From Pleodorina starrii (Eukaryota; Chlorophyta; Chlorophyceae; Chlamydomonadales; Volvocaceae): a DNA stretch of 64,000 nt. The stretch lies in contig BRXU01000001.1 of the NCBI GenBank assembly GCA_030267565.1, forward strand, positions 4,526,001 to 4,590,000, in the 5' to 3' direction. This document shows positions 54,228 through 64,000 of the stretch, in pieces. The position numbers were made by a program, and so were the translations under genes. How positions within the stretch are numbered: the stretch's first letter is position 1; every line of letters begins with the position of its first letter. The notes below the pieces were generated by a model. The model made no database searches. It was not told where the DNA came from and saw only the letters and a program-made list of their open reading frames with translations.

Positions 54228-57200
54228 ATGCATTTCTGCATTCTGAACTACGTAATACTTTATACATTTGTATGTTTTTTTCTCTGGGTGCCCAGGGCAT
54301 CAGCCGAGGTGCTCGTGGCGGGTCGCCTTGAGAAATGCAACACCACGGAGGTGCGACGCCTTTTAAGACTGCAGCAGCATAAAAGAAATGCCCCGGTATT
54401 TGTAACGTATCCATCTTAGAATGCAGGCCATACCGTGTTCCACCAAGATCGTCGTCCCCTTGACGTTTGGGGGCGGCAGAACCCTCTCGGCGGCTGAGAA
54501 CTTCAAGTTCACGGTGAAATGCGTCAACTGGCAAGATACATGCGTGCGAAGGGATGGGATGAATATGCCGCCCGGATAACCACGCCGCTCCACTGCTATG
54601 GCCGCCGTGCGAGCGTGGTGTGCACGGCGATGAAGCCCTACTGCCCGTGTTTTACGGCCGTTGCGGTGCCTGCTTTACTTATTATTATTTCCCAGCATGG
54701 GATCCCTATCCATTGAGGCGATTTCGCCGGTGATTTGGTTAGTGGCCTGGTCTAGATGTTCTATTGAACATTAGACCCACAGAGTCGTGCGATCGCACTA
54801 TGTAGCTGTTATCCAGCTCCTCTGTAATTAATTAATAATTGTTATACCTACGGGATGTTGTCGCACAGCCTCAAACGTTAACGATTGCGCACCCCAGGAA
54901 CAATTGCAAATGGAGTCTCACAACCGCCCCCAATGATGCCTCATTCTGCCTCGCTATATATCCTGCGCCTCCTCCCCCTTACTTCATTGTTCATCCCCTC
55001 GCATCCCTCTCAGCCCGATGCTGACCTCGCCCCCTTCTCGACCGACCCCCGTCTGCGTCTGCCAATAGTCTAACTAAGCACTCGCCCCCCCCCGGCGCTC
55101 CTTGCCCGCCACGCACACGCCTTCCCTTCTCCGTTGGTATAGTCCGGACGGACATTGTCCCTGCCCCTGCAGTGCGGCCATCGACGAAAACTGCAGCTGC
55201 CGGGACTTGTTGGCTCCCTTGCGGGTCACGCTCAACAAGTCGCTCGTGGCGACGTACGCGCTGACGTACTTGCAAACCTTCGACCAGAGTGCAACTGAAA
55301 TTTCATTCCTTCCGCCCGATGGGGTTTGCAAGGTGTGCGCGCGAGTACGTACAAAGCCACGCACAGTTAGCATAGCGTCCCTCAACATATTTCAGGTTAA
55401 GCTGCTAGCCCCAGCGTGCGGCCATCCACCAACCTGGGCGAGTGTTTTGTATCTTATTGTCTCTTTTGGTCGTCGCCGCTGTGGGGAATTGGGCCAAGTT
55501 TGGTCCGTTTCCTCCGTCTGGCTGGTAAACGAACGAACCTTGCCGTCCAGGGCCATCCTTCGTTCATTAAACTGGGTAAACGGGACGACCGGTTGAACAC
55601 TGCGTACGACAGCGAGCTTGACACTGCATGGTTACATTTGCATGCGCGTCCAGCTAGAAACAAACAAGTTGCAAGTTTAGGCATACGGACGCCTGAAATT
55701 CGTTTCATATCATGCTCGCTACGTACACGGTTTCTGCATTCACAACCGGAGGACGACAATCAGCTGAAAGAGCGAGCGAGTCCTGGGTACGTACGGCAGA
55801 TGCAACCAAGTGGTGTACCAAACCCGTCCGCCGTCAGACGGACCGGATGAATTGTTTGAGGGCATTCCTTCGTCTCGCTGGTATGTAGACAGCTGCCGCC
55901 CTTCAGCCGGCACTTCCGTCGTTCGTCCAGCCGGACAAACGGGCCTTCATCGATCAGCCGTGTTCCGAAAACGGCCTTTCGGGCCGTTGGATCACCCAGA
56001 CGATGAAAGTTTAACAGAGCTTTACTCACCGCACCCAGGATTCAGTACTAGCATCCCAAACGGATACGATGGAGAAAAGTTTCCTCCGGCCGCCGACAAA
56101 CCGACCGACTCTGCAGCTGCTAGCTACGCGCCAAGAACGCCCGAAACACTAAGCATTTGAGCCCTAAACCCCAACCCCCACGACATGCCGCAGGACCACA
56201 ACGAGCCCAATACCACTTGCGGCCTTTGGCCTGGCAGCCAGGGCTTTTGCTGCAAATGCAACAGCAGCAAGGAGGGCCACATGTGCGTTGTTTGTTGGTA
56301 CGGTATTGCTGCTTCTGTTTTGCATGTTCAATTTGACTAAATGTTCACGTAGGTCAGCGGAGCGGCGGGTCATGGGTGATATGGGTGAATGTACGCCATC
56401 AGGGGCCCGGCTGCGAAAAAGGGACAGGGACGGAACGGGGCGGGCTTACTTATGCCATTGTCCTCAACGGAAATGGAGGTACGGATTACATAGTGTTTGG
56501 GGTGCCTGGTGTAAGGTTGCTTGCAGCAGCTTACGCACCAAGTGGCACAAGTTATTGAACACGCATTTCTGTGCAGCGGCGTATTCGTTACGTATCGCGT
56601 CCGTCGCTGCACCTAAATGACCTCATACACATATGCTTGTATGCCGTCGCGACTACTCGACTGCTGCACCTCGATATCCCGTCCCCCTCCAATTCCATCC
56701 TCGTCTGCATCCACCTTTCAGACGCGCCCGCCTGAGCTGCATGAACGGGTCAATAACGACATATGCTGCCCATTGCATGAAGCGATCGGGCAGTAGGCAC
56801 GTGGTGAGATGTCGGACGTACGTATGTATATGACGTCCCTTATGCCTTCCAGCCCGTTCATCCCTTTCTATACAACAACTGCACCAACCGAATTATTAAG
56901 ACAGCGTACGTATAGCCCGAGGGCCGGTTGGTTTCAACTCGTGGTTGGCCATGACCCGGGGGTGTGTTGCGACCTGTGGCACAGTTGGTCATTGTGACCT
57001 GGAATTGGTTGGTGCTCGCATCGCTTCAAATACCTCACCTTGACTGTGTGCAGGCCTACCAGATGGGCCCTGCCTCGCCGAGTTTCAGCATCAGTGTCAC
57101 TGTGGCCGTAACAACCACATCTGCACCTGCACCCACACCCTCCTCTGCTGCTGCCAACAACGACAACACCACCGCCTCTGGCACCACCACACTCAGCAAC

Positions 57201-60200
57201 ATTGTGACTACCCGCTACGAGGAATTACTCTTAAGCACATCTTCGCCATACTCCAGGAACTCCGAGCTCGTGCACGCCACACTGGAGGGCAAACCGCAGC
57301 TACCGGATTTCAGGTGTGATCAGCGCACGCACGTACGTAAACACCACACATATATACATATGGACTTGAAGGTAATACGGAAGCATGGAAGGGTACGGAC
57401 GTACGTTTACATGTATGACTGGAGGCACGCGCGGGCGCGGGGCACTGACTGTTGTGAATGCACTTGTGCATGGCGCAAGTTGCAATGCCCGCCGGTGGAA
57501 TTAAGACCACTCCAGCACAACGACTTTTTCCTGTCATCGGCATGGGTGATCCCACGGGTAGAGGGGCGCCGGCCATGGCCCATCGATAACTTGATACGCG
57601 CTGCCCCCCTACCTATGCTTTGCAAGCTTGGTCTTGCTTCCTCTTGTCTTTTGTATTCTCCCCGCTCGGCCACCGCGCGCTCTCATGGCACGCTCTGACG
57701 GTCATCTCTTTCCAGCCGCATTACAAAACCTCCCATCCATCCTCCCAGTCAGCTCCACAACATCTGTAACAGTACCAATCGCTTGAGCCACCTCCTCCGC
57801 CGCTCCCTCGCTCGCTTGTCCGCCATGCAAACTCCCGATCCAGCAATCGACTGCTCGTCTTACCGGAGCCAGCGAGCAGTGACAGGAAAGGCTTGCTCGA
57901 CATGAACAACAATCAACGCACATCTTGGATGCTCATAGAAAAGGGCTCGTTCAGCATGGACGGTAGGTGCGTGTCGTATGCACGATGCCTTACGATACGC
58001 GTGGGAGAAGTAATATGCCAGGAGAGCCCCGACGGGCTTTGTGACGGCGCCTGATGAAGACGGCGCCTGATGGTATCACCAACAAAGGCAGCAGGCCCGC
58101 TGATCAGGCCTTAGGGCCTCGGTTGCCGCCATGCGTTGTTCTGCGTTCTTTGTTCTTACCTCCCTACGCAAAGGCGCTGCCTGTGACAAGATCGGCACCG
58201 GCTCCTCGGCATTCCTCCATCAGCCAAACGGATGCGACCGGGCCCCTGGGGTAAGCTTTGAGGATGGATTGCCCCACTGATCGCCGTGGCAGTGCGGGCC
58301 AGGGGGGCCCTACAGTAGGGTACCTTGCTTGAACTACTTACTGAGCACTAGTGGCCCAGAAAGAGGAGCAGATGATGATGAGGTCCGCACAAGTCTGACT
58401 CGCTTTGCTTTGCGCCCCGCATCAGTCATTTTTGTATGTCTGTGTTGTGTACCCTTGCGCATATGTATTACGAATTTCTTATTCTGAAATGAAATCACAC
58501 AAACCAACCCTTCATTCCCACAGGCCTGCCTTTCAGGCCAGCTAAATGATCTGTACAACGCAGATATGCAGAGGGTCAGAAATGGCAGTGTTCCCCTGTA
58601 TATGGTGACACAGTACAATACCGGTGAGGAGGCCAAGGTACGCTGTTGTGGGGCCTGCTGTGCGTAGACGGATGGCCTCGATTGGGATGAACATTTCGGT
58701 CCACAGCAGGCACGAGGGTGACTTACCATCCGCTATTCCCCCGTCTGTCCTCCATGGAAACGCTGCAAACGCTGTAAATCCATGTATTTTATGATGCACA
58801 ACGTGTACGGCAGCTGAACATTGATGCTGGTGTCCTAAGCTTCGCGCTGCCGGTGACCAGCCAAACGGAGTTTGTGGTCACGCTTTCGGTGGCGGCGGAC
58901 AATGTGCAGCTTACCACCAACGGAAGCCCCGGCCAGGTACGATCCGTATGGCTACGGACAAAAAACCCGTTTCTCTCCCGTATAAGCAATATCTGACGCT
59001 GCTGTGGCCGGCGTTCGACGGAAATAGCGAGCGACATCCGCACTTGGAATGATGACGTAGGGCGGGTAGAGGATGGCATGACCTTGGGAAATTGCGAATC
59101 TCGTATCAATGCTGCTGGGCAAAGAATGAAAACCCCTCATCAGCCCTGGGCATATCCGTCGATGCGGCGTTGTTGTGCGTTGCAAGAATCACATTGCGCG
59201 GCGGCGGCATGTGTCGAGCAGTATATGTAACCAGTAATGGCGTTTGCAGAGGGCTCCAATAATGCACCATATCGATCGGGTTTCAGAGAACAAATGGCTG
59301 CCTTATCGTGTACGTACAGCACTGCGCAACGGAGTAACCATTCTGAACTGCAGGGCGGCGTTTCCGGCTTGATGAAGATGTACTCTTTCAGCGCCAATGC
59401 AACTATTATGTACAACGAAGTAACACCAACTAACGGTACTAGTGGCAACGACACAAGTGCAGCAGGTAGCTGCAAAAAGGTACGGCGCGCGTTACGGCAC
59501 ACTGTGGCGTTCTTTTGAGGAGACAGATGCAGACAATGGACATAAGAATGGGCTGCTGGAAGAGGGTTGTTAGGCCAACAAAAAATGGGGATGTAGCCTT
59601 GCAAGATATTAGATATTAGAGGGATGGGTTGAAGGTGGTGAGGTGCGATGATCGATCGGAGGCACGGGCGGCTATAGACTGCGGCGCGCGGGTCCGCAGT
59701 GCCGCAGCGGGAGATGAACGCTTCCGTGCTGATGCTGCTGAACTATCTTCATGCACGGAGGCGCAGATGACGGTCACCTGCGCCGCCGCCCTTTGTTTCG
59801 ATTCAATTTTTTGCCATCAGCAGGTGTGCAAGAGCGCCATAAACGTCGTCTGCTTCATGAAAAACCGCTGCTGGTCTAAAGTGGCCGTATTCCTGGGAAT
59901 TTTGGGCGGCTCGGCCGCAGGATGCTACTTCTTGTACTGGGTCGCCAAGCGGTACTGGTGCAACGGCATGGCCGCCGCCAACACCGCCGCCAGGGCCTAT
60001 CCCGAGCCGCAGTGGCGGACCAACCCGCACGCGCAGCAACACCCCCAAGACGGGCATGACTTCAATTCGATCGATCGGCGAAGTCCGAGTCCTTGGCAGC
60101 CCCCTGCCAGAACATATCAAGACCGATATGCGGATGCAGACCGCCCCTACGGCTTTGACGGCTATGGCGGTGGATATGCAGCAGGCCGACGCCATGACGA

Positions 60201-60390
60201 CTGGGCTGGGCTCAATTCGAATGATCGGCGAAGTCCGAGTCCGTGGCAGCCCCCTGCCAGAACATATCAAGACCGATACGCGGATGCAGACGGCCCGTAT
60301 GGCTTTGGCGCCGGGTATGCGGGCCCCCAGTCACCGATGCGCGGCGAGGGGCCGTGGTCAGACGGTTTTTACTACAATCGGTACGGCTAA
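54228..60390 (+). CDS. HAP2: HAP2/GCS1 family protein, copy C, lacking exon 11
   Basis: Twelve exons in phase: 54228-54350, 54427-54530, 55143-55332, 56194-56282, 56722-56803, 57054-57313, 57844-57962, 58174-58250, 58524-58637, 58814-58936, 59354-59479 and 59824-60390, giving 657 aa. Signal peptide, RLEKC, CPCPCSAA, QGFCCKC, CDKIGTGSSAF and ACLSGQLNDLYNAD mark the family. The exon that carries VCR...TSCGGFE in copies A and B (exon 11) is absent from 58937-59353. It starts and ends in phase 0, so its loss keeps the frame. Exon 4 is shorter, and exon 5 (RARLSC, AAHCMKR) lacks the YxxxWY motif of its sisters. Intron 2 needs a GC donor (CTG|GCAAGA), which makes the residue at the join Cys instead of Ser. 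After a transmembrane helix near 489-510, the tail (about 145 aa) carries a 50-residue tandem repeat. Either a diverged functional paralogue or a decaying one. Confidence 0.85.
60061..60306 (+). repeat. 150-bp tandem duplication in the tail of HAP2 copy C
   Basis: Two units with a 150-bp period, each encoding a DRRSPSPWQPPARTYQDRYA core followed by ADADxPYGF. The high DNA identity between units points to a recent duplication. The Ser/Pro/Arg-rich repeat would face the cytoplasm. Confidence 0.92.
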
Positions 60391-61587
60391 TTGATGTTTG
60401 TTTGTTATTATAGCTGTCTCCTTTGATTGAACAGAGTTGCGATTCACGCAAAGTGACGGCGGAGTACCTGATACAGCTGGCTGATGACTCCGTTTCTCCA
60501 GACGACGTATCGCTGCCTGTTTTGGCGTTTAAAAATTTAAGTTCCAATAGTTGAGCGAGTTGTTCAGGTCTTCTACGTCACACTCCCGTTACGATTTTGA
60601 CCTTTTTGCGAGCAAGGTAGTCAGAAGGACCACATAGGGAATGTACCCAGATATGCACGTAGCTAGAGGGGCGTTTCGGGGCTACAGGCTATGCTGGCGT
60701 TATTACGTAGGTCATGGCGTGTCACGCGGTGTGCTTTTTTTCAGGTTTTTGCTTTTTGCCTCCGTTTATAACCTGGTACGCACGGGGAAATTTTGGTTTC
60801 CTTTCCGTTTATATTGATGGGCCCACGTTGTTCCCACGTTCGTTGTACCCATCGTGGGCGAGTGGCCCACGTTATTAATTGTACCACGTCAGCGTGCTGT
60901 ATGGTGGCTTGAGGTAGGTTTGCTTGGTTATACATGTTGGACGGCCGTTATATATATACGTACTTGGCTTTCTGTCTATGTTCAACAGCAGGTGGTTGGA
61001 ACTGACACAGAGCTTGCAGCAGTGCAGGAGGCTCGGTGCTGGTGAGGGGCCTGGTTGGACTCGGCCTCGGTCCTACAGAAACACGGTGCCCAGCAGCGCC
61101 GTCCGATGGGCATACGTATACATACCTGCAAGAAGGAGCAGTAGTGGCTTGGATGGCTGAAGCATTCAAGGCTCTCACTTTCATCTCAGTGTTGTACTAT
61201 GAGTACATAGATAGCAGTGCGCAAATATGAGAGGCACGCACGGAGAGGCCGGCCTAGGAGGGTTGCGAACGAAAGTACGTTCAGGCTTGCTTACGTTACG
61301 TACGAACGTACGTACCTGACATACATATCCATCGTGCATGCATCGCCGGCTCATCAAACAATCAAGTCTGGATGTGTGGGATCGTTGCACCCCTAATTTC
61401 ATCAAAAATCCTGTAAGCTACAAGATAAGCTACTGGAATAAGCACGGACAGGGAGGCGATATGTACTGACATGCCGTATTACATAGCTTATTAAAGATCG
61501 CTAATGCACTTGTGCGCAACGCGAAATCGATGGTTTCACTGCAACGTCATCTTATGAACATTTATGCTAGTACTGCCCTGGCCACCA
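60391..61587. other. Spacer between HAP2 copies C and D
   Basis: 1.2 kb with no gene and no TGTAA close to the copy C stop codon. It should contain the copy C 3' UTR and the copy D promoter. Confidence 0.45.
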
Positions 61588-61621
61588 GCCAATCGACACA
61601 CAGGCGGAGCCTAGCAGACTT
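61588..61621 (+). promoter_or_regulatory. Conserved CCAATCGACACAC element, HAP2 copy D
   Basis: GCCAATCGACACACAGGCGG...CTAGCAGACTT, ending 13 bp before the ATG at 61635. Confidence 0.7.
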
Positions 61622-61634
61622 AACCTGAAATCCA

Positions 61635-64000
61635 ATGCAAGTATGCAATTGGTACAATGTAGTCCTTAATATTGTTTATTTGTATTCCCTCTTGTCAACG
61701 GGAGCATCGTTCGAGGTGACGGCAGGTCGTCTGGAAAAATGCATCGCCTTCGATGTATGTATGTGCACCGCTATGTACAATTTTGCTGCCATCAAGGCAA
61801 AGTACTGTAAATAATAAATATGGATCTAAGCGCAACGTATTATGCAGGTTGTCCAATGCTCAAACAAAATTGTTATTCCACTTACATTTCCTAGCGGCGA
61901 AACACTTAAAAGCGAGCAGTTCGAATTCACACTCAAATGCGTAAACAGGTAAGGAAGGTGCCGTGCAAAGGTTGCCATCGGCGCCTGATTGCCGACTTAT
62001 GTGTCAATACCCTAACTTCATCAATCACCCTTAGTTTGCCTGCTGTCCTGTGTGCATTCGTTTGCTGACGAGGCCGCCGCCTACTTGCTGTTGCCTAGTG
62101 CCCCAGTCGCTGTATGTATTGTGAAGTTTGGGTGAGGGGAAGTTGGCTTCGCTGTCCTCAGCGGACAAGTAGCTAGCTTCCCGGGTGTAACGGCTTTCAG
62201 CAGTGTATTAGACATTAATTAATGACGCCCCGTGCGTACGTACTGCTTCCAGCGAGCTGTAGCACGGGGTAGCAAGGTATATATGCATACGTAGCGTCCT
62301 CCCCTCGACTACATGCATACGTACCTCTCAGCGCGCTTCTGTTCTTTCAACCAGCCCCCTCTACACGTTCCTGAAGTCGGGAGACTGAGACGGGAGTCGG
62401 GAGCATGCATGCATGTAGCATGTTAGAGGATTGCCGCTCACGCGCAGCAACCGAATTGCTTTTGGATCAAGCAACTAAGGACGGCGCGCGTTTTGATGTT
62501 ATATCCCCGTGATGCTGCTTGCATGATCGCTTCGTCCTGAAATAAATCACTATCCATGTGCTAGATAGGGCCTAACGTTTTTAGTGGGTATTAACCGCTT
62601 GTCGGGACCCACATAAAGTCGGGACATAGATGCGTTTCCCCGGTAAATCCGTCCCCGCCTGTCCCTCCCGCCGGTTCCCGGCCCCGCCCCACCCTTCCCT
62701 ATTGTACCTCTGGCGTCCCTGGCGCCCTCAAACACGCCCTGGCGCCGCGCGCCGTGCAGCCCGGACAGTCGGTGCCCCTGTACCTGTGATCCGGCCAGCG
62801 ATGATTTCTGCCGCTGCCGGGACCTGGCGGCCCCATTGCGGCTTTGGCTGAGCAAGTCGCCACTCGTTGCGTCATTCCAACTGACGCCAGTGCAAAGATT
62901 TAACTGGAAGCCATATGAAGAAGTCACACTGCTGCCGAATGACAAGAGTGACAAGGTGTGCAGGCGCGTGCGTTGTTGATTGCAAGCAAGCTATGAATGT
63001 GCGTAGTCTGAGTACGGTATTCTGTCCCCGTGTGCGCAGACGACGGAATTTGTACGACCGATCTGACCATCTGAAGTGCAACTCCATCTTAACCGCGCAT
63101 CACTGCCTCCCGTCGCCTGAAACCCCAACCAGATCAACCCCGAAGTCAACCCCATCTGCGGATTCGAATCTCCCCCGGGCTCTGGGTCGACGATAATGCC
63201 GAAAGCCCAGGGCTTTTGCTGCAAGTGCAACAGCAGCCAACTTGTCCTTGATGAAGTGACAAAGCTAGTGTGAGTAGTGGTCGGGTATTATGTATTGTCC
63301 TCCGCGGCACAGATCACCAGGTTTAATACAACAGGTCCCGTGGCTGGGCCGACCACCATGCATGCAAGTAGACCGACTATGCACGTAAACCCAACCCTTG
63401 CCCACTTTACCTCTTTCAGACGCGCGGACGTTGACTGTGACATTACCCAGAGTATTGTATCCGCACACTGCCTGAAGTACGATCCCCGCTGGTACCTGGT
63501 GAGTTTCTCGGTCGTCTCAGAAATCCAGCGGCACAGCTGCCTGGCCTGTTTGGCTCTTTAATGCCTTCATTCTCTGGCTTTGAGTTCGAGTGTTTGAGTT
63601 AATATTACCCAGGCGCAGGATTTGTGTTGAAGTTTATTCGTGCCTTCCCCCAGTTGCCCGCCCGTCAAGACTTCGTGTCTGCCATTGGGTGCCCTAGACG
63701 GGAAAGTCTCCGATTGGTTGCGGCTGTGGCGAGCTGGAAATGTACCGATAATATCGATCGTAGTAGTTCCATACTCGGCGGGAAGGGTTGGGTAAACGGG
63801 CCGTCTGGCCGCCGTCTACTGCCTCCTGGTCATATGGCCGGTTGGGCATGGTGGTGCTGCACCGCACCGTGCAGGCCTTTCATCTGGGCCCTGCATCACC
63901 GCAATTCAACCTTAACGTCACCGTGGCAGTACCCAGCACATCGGCACTCGCATCCACGCGCTCGACCGCTAATAACACCATCAACACACGCAGCGAGCTG
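61635..64000 (+). CDS. HAP2: HAP2/GCS1 gamete fusion protein, copy D, partial (runs off window)
   Basis: The first six exons are visible and in phase: 61635-61754, 61848-61948, 62760-62955, 63133-63269, 63420-63498 and 63875 to the window end. Marks are a signal peptide, AGRLEKC, CPCTCDPASDDFCRC, FNWKPYEEV, CGFE, QGFCCKCNSS, the fusion-loop exon (RADVDCDIT, SAHCLKYDPRWY) and the FHLGPASPQFNLNVTV start of exon 6. All donors seen so far are GT. FNWKP and the RADVDCD stretch make this the copy most like Chlamydomonas HAP2 as I recall it (FNWKP, RANLDCD), so it may be the ancestral-type gene. Exons 7-13 should lie to the right of the window. Confidence 0.88.

Overview
The window looks like nuclear DNA of a volvocine/chlamydomonadalean green alga. 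The left 18 kb is very GC-rich. Its genes carry many short GT-AG introns and Ala/Gly/Gln-rich low-complexity stretches. Several genes have a TGTAA poly(A) signal downstream of the stop, as chlamydomonads do, and the recognisable proteins are algal in type. I cannot name the species.

Layout. (1) 1-3400, minus strand: 3' part of an unidentified Gln/Ala/Pro-rich gene that runs off the window start. (2) 5298-12647, minus strand: a complete 13-exon organellar-type tRNA modification GTPase (MnmE/TrmE). (3) 13378-17980, plus strand: a membrane-anchored MDM2-type RING E3 ligase, divergent from MnmE. (4) 21934-27620, plus strand: a GT32-like (DXD) glycosyltransferase with a weakly methyltransferase-like C-terminal domain; its first exon is unresolved. 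(5) 28759-31269: a 5'-truncated L1-like LINE with a 12-bp target-site duplication and a perfect 61-nt palindrome at its 5' end. (6) 31361-64000: a head-to-tail array of four HAP2/GCS1 genes (gamete fusogen), interrupted between copies 2 and 3 by a 5'-truncated Dualen/RandI-like LINE (about 48.8-53.6 kb). The array region is visibly less GC-rich than the left end.

HAP2 is the class II-type fusogen that merges gamete membranes, and as far as I know it is normally single copy. Here copy A (684 aa), copy B (687 aa) and copy C (657 aa) can each be assembled from in-phase exons with a signal peptide, the conserved cysteines, one transmembrane helix and a short tail. Copy D is intact as far as the window goes (exons 1-6). 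Copies A and B resemble each other and share GC-AG first introns. Copy C has cleanly lost exon 11 without losing frame. The fusion-loop exon is much shorter than in Chlamydomonas HAP2, most of all in A and B. Each copy has a nearly identical ~35-bp element starting with CCAATCGACACAC and ending 13-16 bp before the start codon. The array, its diversification and the shared element are the main discovery candidates.

All exon models were made by eye from splice motifs, phase agreement and comparison among copies. None has been tested against transcripts.
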